DNA of 12,829 nucleotides. Origin: Pseudomonadota bacterium (GTDB taxonomy: Bacteria > Pseudomonadota > Gammaproteobacteria > Acidithiobacillales > Acidithiobacillaceae). Below the pieces are notes generated by a model that saw nothing but the letters and a program-made list of their open reading frames with translations, was not told the origin of the DNA and did not search any database. This document shows, piece by piece, positions 1 through 10,000 of the stretch. The stretch's first letter is position 1, and every line of letters starts with the position of its first letter. The stretch is taken from NCBI GenBank assembly GCA_021840785.1, contig JAKBXD010000045.1:1-12829 (forward strand), written 5' to 3'. The position numbers and the translations under genes are program-made.

Positions 1-1899
1 ACGGCTATTGATGTCACCGATGATGTCACCCATATATTCTTCCGGAGTTACCACCTCTACGGCAAAAATGGGTTCCAGCAATACCGGGTTGGCCTTCGCC
101 GCGCCCGCTTTGAAACCCATCGACCCTGCGATTTTGAATGCCGCCTCGGAAGAGTCGACATCATGGTAAGAACCGTCAAAAAGGGTGACTTTAACGTCCA
201 CCACAGGGAAGCCAGCGATGATACCATTTTCCAGCGCTTCTTCAATACCCTTTTCGGTTGGGTTGATGAACTCTTTGGGTACGGTACCGCCGACCACCCC
301 GTTCTCAAAGACAAAACCGCTTCCTGGCTCAAGGGGCTCAAGACGCAACCATACGTGTCCGTATTGACCGCGTCCACCTGACTGGCGGACAAACTTGCCT
401 TCTGACTCAACCATTTTGCGAATCGTCTCGCGGTACGCCACCTGCGGAGCACCGACGGTCGCCTCAACGCCGAATTCGCGCTTCATGCGGTCGACAATGA
501 TCTCCAGGTGCAATTCTCCCATACCGGAAATGATGGTCTGCCCGGATTCTTGATCGGTACGCACCCGAAACGACGGGTCTTCCTGAGCAAGCTTGCCCAG
601 GGCGACGCCCATCTTTTCTTGATCTGCCTTGGTTTTTGGCTCGACCGCAACATGAATCACCGGTTCGGGGAATTCCATCTGCTCCAAGGCAATCGGCTTA
701 CTTAAGTCACAGAGTGTATCTCCGGTGTAGGCGGTTTTCAGCCCGACGGCGGCGGCAATATCTCCCGCGAACACTTCCTTGATTTCATGGCGCTCGTTGG
801 CATGCATCTGTAGCACGCGGCCAATACGTTCTTTCTGATCGCGGCCTGGATTGAGCACCGTGGAACCCGCAGTGAGCACCCCCGAATAAACCCGGAAGAA
901 AGTGAGCTGCCCGACAAAGGGATCCGTCGCGATTTTGAACGCCAAGGCCGAGAAAGGCTCGCTATCATCTGCAGCGCGGACGATTTCCACCCCGCTATCA
1001 GGATGCGTGCCTTCCACCGGCTTGATATCGACTGGCGACGGCAGGTAGTCCAGCACGGCATCCAACGCTGCCTGCACCCCTTTGTTCTTAAAGGCGCTTC
1101 CACACAACACAGGCACCACGGCACCGGCAATCGTCGCCCTGCGCAAGGCCGCCTTCAATTCCGCAATACTGATTTCCTCACCTTCGAGGTATTTCATCAT
1201 CACGTCTTCATCGGCGTCCGCGATGGCCTCTACCATGAAGTGACGTGCGGCCTCGGCATCCGCTTGCAAAGCGGCGGGAATCTCTTCTTCCGTAAACCGG
1301 GTGCCCTGCAACGCGTCATCCCAGTTGATGGACTTCATCTTCATCAGATCGATGACGCCGCTGAAGCGATCCTCTTCGCCAATGGGTAGTTGAATCGGAA
1401 TCGGATTACCCCGCAACTTGGTCGCGACCTGCTCAACAACCCGCTTGAAGTTCGCGCCCTGGCGATCCATCTTGTTCACGAAGGCAATACGGGGGACGCC
1501 ATATTTGTTGGCCTGTCGCCATACCGTTTCAGACTGGGGCTGCACACCACCTACCGCGCAAAACACGGCCATGGCGCCGTCCAGCACACGCAGTGACCGC
1601 TCCACTTCAATGGTGAAATCGACGTGGCCTGGCGTATCAATAATATTGATCCGGTGCTCGGCGCGCTGCCCATCCATACCCTTCCAGAAGCAGGTGGTCG
1701 CCGCGGAGGTAATGGTGATACCGCGCTCCTGCTCCTGGGCCATCCAGTCCATGACCGCAGTACCTTCATGCACTTCGCCAATCTTATGAGAGACGCCGGT
1801 GTAGAATAAAATGCGTTCAGTGGTTGTCGTTTTGCCGGCATCAATGTGCGCCATGATACCGATATTGCGATAACGTTCGATGGGGGTTGTGCGAGCCAC
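1..1899 (-). CDS. fusA: Elongation factor G (EF-G), 5' part, runs off the window
   Basis: EF-G is the cytoplasmic GTPase that drives tRNA-mRNA translocation and, with RRF, ribosome recycling. Translating the minus strand from 1899 gives 633 uninterrupted codons to the window edge; the family is about 700 residues, so roughly the last 65 (end of domain V) are missing. The G motifs are in place: AHIDAGKT at residues 17-24, RGITI at 59-63 (switch I), DTPGH at 88-92 (switch II, with the catalytic-region histidine) and NKMD at 142-145. Further down I read the EF-G signatures GMGELHLEI and YRETI, and a domain IV segment with GRGQYGHV. The start is GTG: it aligns with Met1 of E. coli EF-G (ARTTPI follows) and has AAGGAC (1906-1911) 6 nt upstream. 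It begins 31 bp after rpsG, so it is very probably co-transcribed with it. No frameshift was seen. It is canonical EF-G rather than a diverged paralogue. Confidence 0.97.
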   Translation of the reverse strand, partial: MARTTPIERYRNIGIMAHIDAGKTTTTERILFYTGVSHKIGEVHEGTAVMDWMAQEQERGITITSAATTCFWKGMDGQRAEHRINIIDTPGHVDFTIEVERSLRVLDGAMAVFCAVGGVQPQSETVWRQANKYGVPRIAFVNKMDRQGANFKRVVEQVATKLRGNPIPIQLPIGEEDRFSGVIDLMKMKSINWDDALQGTRFTEEEIPAALQADAEAARHFMVEAIADADEDVMMKYLEGEEISIAELKAALRRATIAGAVVPVLCGSAFKNKGVQAALDAVLDYLPSPVDIKPVEGTHPDSGVEIVRAADDSEPFSALAFKIATDPFVGQLTFFRVYSGVLTAGSTVLNPGRDQKERIGRVLQMHANERHEIKEVFAGDIAAAVGLKTAYTGDTLCDLSKPIALEQMEFPEPVIHVAVEPKTKADQEKMGVALGKLAQEDPSFRVRTDQESGQTIISGMGELHLEIIVDRMKREFGVEATVGAPQVAYRETIRKMVESEGKFVRQSGGRGQYGHVWLRLEPLEPGSGFVFENGVVGGTVPKEFINPTEKGIEEALENGIIAGFPVVDVKVTLFDGSYHDVDSSEAAFKIAGSMGFKAGAAKANPVLLEPIFAVEVVTPEEYMGDIIGDINSR

Positions 1900-1930
1900 G
1901 TTTCAGTCCTTGTGCGTAAGGTGCAACCAG

Positions 1931-2401
1931 TTACCAGCGGAAATGTGCAAAGGCCTTATTGGCTTCAGCCATACGGTGGGTCTCCTCGCGCTTGCGAACC
2001 GCATTACCGCGATTTTCGGCCGCTTCGAGAATTTCCGCCGCGAGGCGATTGCCCATGGACTTTTCGTTACGCTTACGCGCCGAGTCACGCAGCCAGCGCA
2101 TGGCCAGCGCCATCCGTCGATCCGAACGGATTTCCACGGGCACCTGGTAGGTGGCGCCACCGACGCGGCGGCTTTTCACTTCCACCACGGGCCGCACGTT
2201 ATCAATCGCCTTACGAAAAATTTCGAGGGCGTCGCTTTTGCTGCGCTCCGCCACCATTTCCAGGGCGCCGTAAACGATTTTTTCAGCGGTGCTCTTTTTG
2301 CCATCGCGCATCATTACGTTAGCGAACTTGGCAATCACTTCTTCTTTGTATTTGGGATCCGGCAGGACAATCCGCTTGGGTACTTCACGACGTCTTGGCA
2401 T
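1931..2401 (-). CDS. rpsG: 30S ribosomal protein S7
   Basis: S7 is a primary binder of the 3' major domain of 16S rRNA. It nucleates head assembly and lines the E-site and mRNA exit channel. The 156-residue product is full length for the short S7 form, as in E. coli B; the K-12 protein is longer. It opens with [10 protein letters not shown] and contains the conserved blocks [13 protein letters not shown] (about residues 30-42) and [11 protein letters not shown] (about 80-90), then RNRLAAE-type and [12 protein letters not shown] sequence near the end, finishing in KAFAHFRW. The ATG at 2401 has a strong TAAGGAGT site (2411-2418) 9 nt upstream. It lies 27 bp after rpsL and 31 bp before fusA, the standard str-operon order. 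In E. coli S7 represses its own operon through the rpsL-rpsG spacer; that spacer is very short here. Confidence 0.98.
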   Translation of the reverse strand: MPRRREVPKRIVLPDPKYKEEVIAKFANVMMRDGKKSTAEKIVYGALEMVAERSKSDALEIFRKAIDNVRPVVEVKSRRVGGATYQVPVEIRSDRRMALAMRWLRDSARKRNEKSMGNRLAAEILEAAENRGNAVRKREETHRMAEANKAFAHFRW

Positions 2402-2428
2402 GGCGCAACAACTCCTTACAATTAATGC

Positions 2429-2800
2429 TTACTTGGGACGCTTGGCGCCATACTTGGAACGCGACTGCTTACGGTTTTTAACGCCAGCCGTATCCAGGGT
2501 GCCACGCACGATGTGATAGCGCACACCGGGAAGATCCTTTACGCGACCACCGCGAATCAGCACCACCGAGTGCTCTTGCAGGTTGTGACCCTCACCCGGA
2601 ATATAACTACTGACCTCAAAACCATTCGTGAGACGCACACGGGCGACCTTACGCAACGCTGAGTTGGGCTTTTTAGGGGTTGTCGTGTAGACACGGGTAC
2701 ACACCCCTCGCTTCTGCGGGTTAGCGTCCAAGGCAGGAACCTTGCTTTTGGCGACAGGCCGCTTACGTGGCTTACGCACGAGCTGATTTAATGTGGGCAT
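2429..2800 (-). CDS. rpsL: 30S ribosomal protein S12
   Basis: S12 sits at the 30S decoding centre, affects accuracy of tRNA selection and is the classic target of streptomycin-resistance mutations. The 123-residue protein is full length. It reads [10 protein letters not shown] at the N-terminus, [20 protein letters not shown] at residues 28-47 and [13 protein letters not shown] at 84-96. The two main resistance positions are wild type (Lys43 and Lys88), as is Pro91, so no streptomycin resistance is expected from this gene. Asp89, the residue methylthiolated by RimO in many bacteria, is present. The ATG at 2800 has GGAG (2808-2811) 7 nt upstream. It is the first gene after the rpoC-rpsL spacer and probably has its own promoter there (2855-2883) as well as possible read-through from rpoBC. 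Confidence 0.98.
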   Translation of the reverse strand: MPTLNQLVRKPRKRPVAKSKVPALDANPQKRGVCTRVYTTTPKKPNSALRKVARVRLTNGFEVSSYIPGEGHNLQEHSVVLIRGGRVKDLPGVRYHIVRGTLDTAGVKNRKQSRSKYGAKRPK

Positions 2801-2831
2801 TTACAATCTCCAGAGTACGATGATGGCAGCC

Positions 2832-2853
2832 CGCCCTCATCGATGAGAGGGCG
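2832..2853 (-). promoter_or_regulatory. Hairpin in the rpsL leader, overlapping the promoter discriminator
   Basis: CGCCCTC (2832-2838) and GAGGGCG (2847-2853) form a perfect 7-bp GC-rich stem around an 8-nt loop. Overlapping it, 2836-2847 is a perfect 12-bp palindrome, CTCATCGATGAG. No U-run follows in the direction of rpsL, so this is not a classical terminator. One stem arm lies mostly or wholly upstream of the predicted start site, so it would be complete only in transcripts reading through from rpoC. The role is unknown. Confidence 0.55.
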
Positions 2854-2854
2854 C

Positions 2855-2883
2855 ATTCTAGTTAGACTTGTCTTGACTGTCAA
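2855..2883 (-). promoter_or_regulatory. Predicted sigma70 promoter of the rpsL-rpsG-fusA operon
   Basis: Reading the minus strand, a consensus -35 box TTGACA (2883-2878) is followed by exactly 17 bp and a -10 box TAGAAT (2860-2855, five of six matches to TATAAT). The bases after the -10 box are GCGCCCTC, a GC-rich discriminator of the kind found at rRNA and ribosomal-protein promoters under stringent (ppGpp/DksA) control in E. coli. Transcription would start at about 2844-2849, leaving a leader of about 45-50 nt before rpsL. No extended -10 TGn is present. The sequence match is excellent and the position fits; activity and stringent control are inferred. Confidence 0.8.
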
Positions 2884-2892
2884 GGCAAGTCT
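2864..2892. repeat. 29-bp dyad symmetry between rpoC and rpsL, covering the -35 box
   Basis: The arms are 2864-2877 and 2879-2892 around a central base at 2878. Thirteen of 14 position pairs are complementary; the exception is 2871/2885, a T facing a G on the plus strand and so C facing A in minus-strand RNA. The core is CTTGAC-T-GTCAAG. The dyad starts 16 bp after the rpoC stop and contains the predicted -35 box of the rpsL promoter. It could be a protein-binding operator, an RNA hairpin at the rpoC mRNA 3' end (processing or stability), or both. No T-run follows it in either direction, so a standard intrinsic terminator is unlikely. Confidence 0.7.
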
Positions 2893-2907
2893 TAGTCACA
2901 TAACCAA

Positions 2908-5900
2908 TTACTGGGTTTCGGTTACCGATACGGAGAGATCACTCCGCACCGCCTTCTCCACGGAATGGACAGGCTCCCCGCGATTCAGTCGCCGACGATG
3001 CTCATGATAAGCGAGACCCGTCCCTGCGGGGATCAGTCGTCCAACAATGACGTTTTCCTTTAGACCTCGCAAGTCATCCACCTTGCCTGATACGGCAGCC
3101 TCGGTGAGTACGCGAGTGGTTTCCTGGAAACTCGCCGCCGAGATGAAGGATTCCGTGGACAGACTTGCCTTGGTGATACCCAACAGCATCGGGGTGAAGC
3201 GCGCCAGTTCTTTGCCAAGGGCTTCAAGCTTGATATTTTCATCTTCAACCCGCGCCCGGTCCACCTGGTCGCCGGGAATAAGGGAGCTATCCCCACTAAA
3301 TGTCACCTCGACCCTGCGAAGCATTTGGCGCAGGATCACCTCGATATGCTTATCATTGATACGCACGCCCTGCAGACGGTATACATCCTGCACTTCATCG
3401 ACGATGTAATTGGCCAAAGCCTGCACACCCAATACGCGCAAAATATCATGCGGAACCGGCTGCCCCTCTACAAGCTGCTCACCGGGACTAACCCGCTCGC
3501 CTTCGTAGACCGTCACGTGGCGACCTTTAGGAATAAGATACTCGTGCTGGTCCCCATTCTCGTCGGTGATGATCAGTCGCTGCTTACCTTTGGTGTCTTT
3601 GCCGAAGCCAATGATGCCCTCGTGCTCCGCGATGACAGCGAAGTCCTTGGGACGTCGTGCCTCAAAGAGTTCAGCCACACGGGGCAGACCGCCGGTAATG
3701 TCGCGCGTCTTGGTGGTACCCACCGGCAGACGTGCCAGAATGTCACCAGGATGAATTTCCATACCCTCATGCACCGCGATAATCGCCTTTGCCGGCAGGA
3801 AATAACGTGCAGGCAAATCAGTGCCCGGCAATTTCAGATCCTGGCCATGCTCATCCAGCAAACTGATTACCGGTCGCAAATCGCGGCCCTGCAATGGGCG
3901 TTGTTTAGCATCGATGACGACAAGCGTCGACAGTCCCGTGATTTCGTCGGTTTGAATGGCCACGCTCGTGCCCTCCACCGCATCCTTCAAAGAAATTCGA
4001 CCACCGACTTCGCTGACAATAGGCCGCGTATGCGGATCCCACTCCGCCACCCGCCGACCTGCCGTAACCGGTGCATTGTCATCCACCAGAATGGTCGCGC
4101 CGTAAGGTACTTTGTAACGCTCCTTTTCACGCCCCTGTTCATCGGTGACCGTCACCTCACCATTCCGTCCGACGACCACATGCCGCCCACTGGAGTGGGT
4201 GACCAGCCGAAGGTTGGGCTGGTAACGGAACACCCCGCCCTGCTTGATATCGATGCTGCTCTGCGCCGCAGACCGACTGGCCGCACCACCAATGTGAAAG
4301 GTGCGCATAGTCAACTGGGTACCTGGTTCGCCAATGGACTGGGCAGCAATAACGCCGACCGCTTCGCCCGCATTGACCAGATGGCCGCGCGCCAGATCAC
4401 GTCCGTAACACAGCGCACAGACACCATGCCGTGAACGACAGGTCAGCGGCGAACGCACCTTCAGGGCATCCACACCCAACTCGTCCAATTGACCCAAGTG
4501 CTGCTCCATGAGCAGGGTATTGCGGGCAATGACGACCTCACCGGTGTTGGGGTGAACCACGTCTTCCGCCACTACGCGACCCAGTACGCGGTCGCGCAGT
4601 GGTTCGATGACCTCACCGCCCTCCACGAGAGAGGTCATGGGCAGACCTTCCTCCGAACCACAATCGGTCTCAACCACGACCAGATCCTGGGTCACATCCA
4701 CCAGACGCCGCGTTAAATATCCGGAGTTCGCCGTTTTTAGCGCAGTGTCGGCAAGACCCTTACGGGCACCGTGGGTGGAGATGAAGTACTGCAGAACGTT
4801 GAGACCTTCACGGAAATTCGCGGTAATGGGGGTTTCAATAATTGAGCCGTCAGGCTTTGCCATCAGGCCGCGCATACCGGCGAGCTGACGGATCTGTGCC
4901 GCAGAACCACGCGCCCCGGAATCGGCCATCATAAATATAGAGTTGAACGAATCCTGCTGGACCGATCCGCCATCGGGCAAGGACACCGTATCTTTGCTGA
5001 CCCGGTCCATCATGGCCTTGGCGACTTCATCCGTAGCGCGCGACCAGATATCGACGACCTTGTTATAGCGTTCGCCCTCGGTCACCAGACCCGAGGTATA
5101 TTGATCCTGAATGGCTTTAACCTCATCCTCGGAGCGCGCCAGGATGCCTTCCTTTTCCGGGGGGGTCACCATGTCTCCCGCACCGAAGGAAATGCCCGCA
5201 CGCGTGGCCATGCGAAAGCCTGTATACATCAACTGGTCGGCAAAAATAACGGTGTCTTTAACACCCAGGCGGCGGTAACAGATATTGATCAGTTCACCGA
5301 TCACCTTTTTCTTCAGCACCCGGTTGATCACACTAAAGGGGAGGCCTTCGGGAAGAATATCTCCAAGCAGGGCGCGTCCTGCCGTGGTGTCCATACGCTC
5401 CCCGCGAAAGCGGACGGTGATTCGAGCGTGCAGCCCCAGGTTGCCGGTCTCGTAAGCACGCCGCACTTCCGCCGTATCCGCGAAAACACCACCAGCACCC
5501 TTCGCGTCCGCACGCTCCTGACTGACGTAGTAAAGTCCGAGCACAATGTCCTGAGACGGCACAATTACCGGTTCCCCGTTGGCCGGGCTCAGAATATTGT
5601 TGGTGGACATCATCAATGTCCGCGCTTCCAGTTGTGCCTCCAGCGAAAGCGGGACATGCACTGCCATCTGATCGCCATCGAAATCGGCGTTATACGCGGC
5701 GCACACCAGCGGATGCAACTGAATAGCCTTACCTTCGATCAGTATCGGCTCAAAAGCCTGTATACCAAGACGGTGCAAGGTGGGTGCGCGGTTGAGCATC
5801 ACCGGATGTTCGCGGATCACCTCTTCAAGGATGTCCCAGACCTCCGGCTTTTCCTGCTCAACCAGGCGCTTGGCGGCCTTGATTGTGGTCGCCAGGCCAC

Positions 5901-7071
5901 GTTCCTCCAACTTGTTAAAGATGAAGGGCTTGAACAGCTCCAGGGCCATTTTCTTCGGCAATCCGCACTGATGCAAACGCAGCTCGGGTCCGACGACGAT
6001 AACGGAGCGGCCGGAATAATCCACCCGCTTGCCGAGCAGATTCTGGCGAAAACGACCCTGCTTACCTTTGATCATGTCCGCCAGCGACTTGAGCGGACGC
6101 TTGTTGGGGCCGGAAATGGCGCGCCCGCGACGCCCGTTATCCAGAAGCGCATCCACCGCTTCCTGCAACATACGCTTTTCGTTACGGACAATGATGTCCG
6201 GTGCCTTCAGCTCTAGCAGGCGCTTCAATCGGTTGTTGCGGTTAATGACGCGCCGATAGAGATCATTGAGATCAGAGGTCGCGAAGCGCCCGCCATCCAG
6301 CGGTACCAGCGGGCGCAGATCCGGTGGCAGAACAGGGAGCACTTCCAAGATCATCCACTCGGGACGATTGCCGGACTGCTCAAAGCCTTCCAGAATCTTG
6401 AGGCGCTTGCTAAACTTCTTGGTTTTTGTATCGGAATTGCTCTCCCGCAGCTCATTGCGGATCCGTTCAATTTCTTGAGTCAGCGGAATACCGCGCAGCA
6501 AGTCGCGGATACCTTCGGCACCCATTTTGGCCGTAAATTCGTCACCGTGTTCTTCTAAAGCGTCCAAATACTGGTCTTCGGTGAGGATGTTTCCGCGCTC
6601 AAGGGCAGTCACACCCGGATCAACCACCACATACGCCTCAAAATAAAGGACCCGTTCGATATCGCGCAGGGGCATATCGAGAATCATGCCCATGCGGCTC
6701 GGCAGAGATTTGAGAAACCAGATATGCGCGACGGGGCTGGCAAGTTCAATATGTCCCATCCGCTCACGCCGGACTCGCGCCTGAGTCACCTCAACGCCAC
6801 ACTTTTCACAGACTACGCCGCGGTGCTTAAGACGCTTGTACTTACCACAGAGGCACTCGTAGTCTTTGATCGGCCCAAAAATTTTGGCACAGAACAGCCC
6901 CTCGCGCTCCGGCTTGAAGGTCCGGTAATTGATCGTTTCCGGCTTTTTTACTTCGCCAAAAGACCATGACCGCACCTTGTCAGGGGACGCGATACCGATT
7001 CGAATCGCATCGAATTCTTCTTGCTGATCGTTTTGTTTGAAGAGCTTTAATAAGTCTTTCAAGGCATTCAC
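2908..7071 (-). CDS. rpoC: DNA-directed RNA polymerase subunit beta'
   Basis: Beta' is the largest core RNA polymerase subunit. It carries the catalytic Mg and, with beta, forms the active-site cleft. The product is 1387 residues from the GTG at 7071 (E. coli has 1407). Visible in order: zinc site 1 with Cys73, Cys75, Cys88 and Cys91; catalytic NADFDGD at 461-467 with the three Mg-binding aspartates 463, 465 and 467; the bridge helix from [12 protein letters not shown] (about 715-726) to about 737; zinc site 2 with Cys804, Cys878, Cys885 and Cys888; the trigger loop with [12 protein letters not shown] at 921-932; then the proteobacterial insertion (SI3) and a conserved C-terminal block ending near LIPAGTG. 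The last 35 or so residues are unlike E. coli and the tail is shorter. The start is uncertain: TTG at 7062 aligns with Met1 of E. coli and Pseudomonas RpoC and has better Shine-Dalgarno spacing. It lies 23 bp after rpoB. Confidence 0.98.
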   Translation of the reverse strand: MNALKDLLKLFKQNDQQEEFDAIRIGIASPDKVRSWSFGEVKKPETINYRTFKPEREGLFCAKIFGPIKDYECLCGKYKRLKHRGVVCEKCGVEVTQARVRRERMGHIELASPVAHIWFLKSLPSRMGMILDMPLRDIERVLYFEAYVVVDPGVTALERGNILTEDQYLDALEEHGDEFTAKMGAEGIRDLLRGIPLTQEIERIRNELRESNSDTKTKKFSKRLKILEGFEQSGNRPEWMILEVLPVLPPDLRPLVPLDGGRFATSDLNDLYRRVINRNNRLKRLLELKAPDIIVRNEKRMLQEAVDALLDNGRRGRAISGPNKRPLKSLADMIKGKQGRFRQNLLGKRVDYSGRSVIVVGPELRLHQCGLPKKMALELFKPFIFNKLEERGLATTIKAAKRLVEQEKPEVWDILEEVIREHPVMLNRAPTLHRLGIQAFEPILIEGKAIQLHPLVCAAYNADFDGDQMAVHVPLSLEAQLEARTLMMSTNNILSPANGEPVIVPSQDIVLGLYYVSQERADAKGAGGVFADTAEVRRAYETGNLGLHARITVRFRGERMDTTAGRALLGDILPEGLPFSVINRVLKKKVIGELINICYRRLGVKDTVIFADQLMYTGFRMATRAGISFGAGDMVTPPEKEGILARSEDEVKAIQDQYTSGLVTEGERYNKVVDIWSRATDEVAKAMMDRVSKDTVSLPDGGSVQQDSFNSIFMMADSGARGSAAQIRQLAGMRGLMAKPDGSIIETPITANFREGLNVLQYFISTHGARKGLADTALKTANSGYLTRRLVDVTQDLVVVETDCGSEEGLPMTSLVEGGEVIEPLRDRVLGRVVAEDVVHPNTGEVVIARNTLLMEQHLGQLDELGVDALKVRSPLTCRSRHGVCALCYGRDLARGHLVNAGEAVGVIAAQSIGEPGTQLTMRTFHIGGAASRSAAQSSIDIKQGGVFRYQPNLRLVTHSSGRHVVVGRNGEVTVTDEQGREKERYKVPYGATILVDDNAPVTAGRRVAEWDPHTRPIVSEVGGRISLKDAVEGTSVAIQTDEITGLSTLVVIDAKQRPLQGRDLRPVISLLDEHGQDLKLPGTDLPARYFLPAKAIIAVHEGMEIHPGDILARLPVGTTKTRDITGGLPRVAELFEARRPKDFAVIAEHEGIIGFGKDTKGKQRLIITDENGDQHEYLIPKGRHVTVYEGERVSPGEQLVEGQPVPHDILRVLGVQALANYIVDEVQDVYRLQGVRINDKHIEVILRQMLRRVEVTFSGDSSLIPGDQVDRARVEDENIKLEALGKELARFTPMLLGITKASLSTESFISAASFQETTRVLTEAAVSGKVDDLRGLKENVIVGRLIPAGTGLAYHEHRRRLNRGEPVHSVEKAVRSDLSVSVTETQ

Positions 7072-7075
7072 CCTT
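7072..7075 (-). promoter_or_regulatory. Ribosome binding site for rpoC; spacing favours a TTG start
   Basis: The only Shine-Dalgarno-like sequence before rpoC is AAGG at 7075-7072. It directly abuts the GTG at 7071 (no spacer), which is poor geometry. Relative to TTG at 7062-7060 it is 9 nt away, which is normal. The rpoB-rpoC gap also holds a small GC hairpin, CCGCC (7078-7082) with GGCGG (7086-7090) around a 3-nt loop, just upstream of this site. Confidence 0.5.
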
Positions 7076-7094
7076 GCCCGCCGCGGGCGGAAAT

Positions 7095-10000
7095 TTATTT
7101 GGATTGTTCCAATTCAATATCGATACCCAAAGAGCGCAGTTCTTTCAACAGCACATTGAAAGACTCCGGCATTCCGGCATCCATGCGGAAATCACCCTTG
7201 ACGATGGATTCATACATTTTGCTGCGCCCGCTTACGTCGTCCGACTTCACGGTGAGCATTTCCTGCAGGGTGTAAGCCGCACCATAGGCCTCCAACGCCC
7301 ACACCTCCATTTCACCGAAGCGCTGGCCACCAAACTGGGCCTTGCCGCCTAAGGGTTGCTGGGTGACCAGACTGTAAGGTCCGGTGGAACGGGCATGCAT
7401 CTTGTCATCCACCAGGTGATGGAGCTTGAGCATGTAGAGATAGCCCACCGTTACCGGGCGGTCAAAGGCATCACCGGTCCGCCCATCATACAGCGTGACC
7501 TGACCGCTGCGCGGCAAATCCGCCAACTCCAGCATATCGCGGATCTCTTCTTCAGAAGCGCCATCAAAGACCGGGGTCGCCATGGGCACACCACCGCGAA
7601 GATTCATGGCGAGCTCGCGTATTTCCTGATCAGTCAGACTGTCGAGATCCTCTTTTTTACCAGAACGATTATAGATCTCCGCGAGAAAGGCGCGCATTTC
7701 TGACATGGCGACCTCACTATCCAGCATCCCGCCGATTTTCTTACCCAGACCCTTAGCCGCCCACCCCAAGTGGGTTTCGAGAATCTGTCCCACGTTCATT
7801 CGTGACGGCACACCCAGCGGATTGAGCACAATATCTACCGGCGTACCGTCGGCAAGATAAGGCATATCTTCTACGGGAACGATCTTCGATACCACACCTT
7901 TGTTGCCGTGGCGTCCGGCCATCTTATCGCCGGGCTGCAAGTGTCTTTTGATGGCCACATGCACTTTAACCATCTTCAGAACACCTGGACTCAGATCATC
8001 CCCTTGCGTCAGCTTGCGCCGCTTTTCTTCGAGTACCGCGTCGAGACGTTGGCGCTGGTCTTCGAGCTGGGCACGGATCTGCTCCAGGGACTCGTTGCTT
8101 TCTTCCGTGCGCAAACGGATCTCAAACCACTTGCTGCGCGGCAAATCCTTCAGATAGGCCTTTGTCACTTTGTTTCCGGCCACAAGGCCGTTGGGGCCAC
8201 CCTCAGCAACCTTACCAATAAGCTGACGCTCGATACGCTGATAACTGTCTTCCTCAACGATACGATACTGATCGTTCAGATCCTTACGAATCCGTGCGAG
8301 CTCGTGCTCCTCAATGGACTTGGCGCGGCTATCCTTCTCGATACCGTCGCGGGTAAAGACCTGCACGTCGATCACCGTGCCATACATACCGGCCGGCATC
8401 CGCATGGAGTTATCTTTCACGTCGGAGGCCTTTTCACCGAAGATCGCTCGCAGGAGTTTCTCTTCCGGCGTCAACTGGGTCTCCCCCTTGGGCGTGACCT
8501 TGCCGACGAGAATGTCACCCGGCGCCAATTCCGCACCGATAATCACGATGCCGGACTCATCGAGGTGGCGCAAGGCGCCCTCCGCGACGTTGGGAATATC
8601 CCGGGTAATATCCTCCGGTCCCAGTTTGGTGTCACGCGCGAAGACCGAGAACTCCTCGATATGAATGGTGGTATAGCGGTCTTCAGCCACCACCCGCTCC
8701 GAGATCAAGATCGAGTCCTCAAAGTTGTAGCCGTTCCAGGGCATAAAGGCCACTAGAATATTTTGACCAAGAGCCAGTTCACCCATCTCCGTACTCGGCC
8801 CATCGGCTAGCACATCGCCGCAACTGACCAAATCACCCACCTTGACCACGGGGCGCTGATTCAGTGTCGTGTTTTGGTTCGAACGTGCGTACTTCACGAG
8901 GTTGTAAATGTCCACACCGGGCTCTTCCGGCAAGGTTTCCTCATCATTGACGCGAATGACGATGCGGGCACCATCGACGATATCCACCACACCGCCACGC
9001 CGCGCGACAACCGCCGCACCAGAATCGATGGCGACCACCCGCTCCATGCCCGTGCCCACCATCGGCGCGTCAGAGCGCACCGTCGGCACCGCCTGGCGTT
9101 GCATATTAGAACCCATCAAGGCGCGGTTGGCGTCATCATGCTCCAGGAAGGGGATCATACTGGCCGCCACCGAGACGATTTGTCGCGGCGAAACATCCAT
9201 GAACTGAACTTGGTCGGGATTCGCCAGGGTGAATTCATTCTTGTGTCGGCAAGAGACGAGTTCGTCGGTCAGCACACCATTTTCGTCCACCGCGGAGTTC
9301 GCCTGGGCAATCATATAATTACCCTCTTCAATAGCCGACAGGTATTCGATCTCATCGGTCGCACGGCAATCGACAACGCGTCGATAAGGCGTTTCAAGAA
9401 AACCATAGGAATTAGTGCGTGCATAGCAGGATAAGCTATTGATCAAACCAATATTCGGGCCTTCTGGCGTTTCAATCGGGCAGATACGTCCGTAATGTGT
9501 CGGATGTACGTCACGCACCTCGAAACCCGCCCGCTCACGGGTCAAGCCACCCGGCCCCAGTGCGGAAACCCGGCGTTTATGGGTGACCTCCGAAAGTGGA
9601 TTGGTCTGATCCATGAACTGGGAAAGCTGGCTGGAGCCGAAGAACTCATTGACCACCGCCGCAATGGGCTTGGCGTTAATGAGATCCTGGGGGGTGAGGC
9701 CCTCGCTCTCGGCTAGCGCGAGACGATCCTTCACGGCTCTCTCGACGCGTACCAGACCGAGGCGGAACTGGTTCTCCATCAATTCGCCGACTGAGCGCAC
9801 TCGCCGGTTACCAAGATGGTCGATGTCATCAATCTCGCCGACACCGTTACGCAGGGCAATCAGCACCTTGAGCACCGCGACAATATCCTCGTTATTGAGT
9901 ACGCCAGGACCAGTAATCTCGTCGCGATTCACCCTGCGATTGAACTTCATGCGGCCTACAGCAGACAGATCATAGCGATCCGGGCTGAAGAAAAGTCCCT

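Noticed and set aside
1..1899. Possible frameshift or pseudogene in fusA, since short frames overlap it on both strands
   Set aside because: Reading codon by codon from GTG 1899 gives continuous EF-G sequence for all 633 codons with the expected motifs.
2832..2892. Intrinsic terminator ending the rpoBC transcript
   Set aside because: Two hairpins are present but neither is followed by a U-run in the direction of transcription. Rho-dependent ending cannot be judged by eye.
3325..4434. A 369-codon open frame on the plus strand, opposite rpoC
   Set aside because: It lies wholly inside the reading frame of a certain rpoC with all its motifs intact. The predicted protein matches no family I recognise, and I see no start signal. 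It is a GC-driven antisense shadow.
5101..6216. A 371-codon open frame on the plus strand, opposite rpoC
   Set aside because: Same reasoning: it is antisense to the most conserved part of rpoC (catalytic loop region), so its length reflects codon constraint on the other strand.
7908..8756. A 282-codon plus-strand open frame opposite rpoB
   Set aside because: It is complementary to a conserved rpoB segment, with no recognisable protein and no supporting ribosome binding site.
9560..9640. Possible rifampicin-resistance change in rpoB
   Set aside because: The key positions equivalent to E. coli Asp516, His526 and Ser531 are unchanged.
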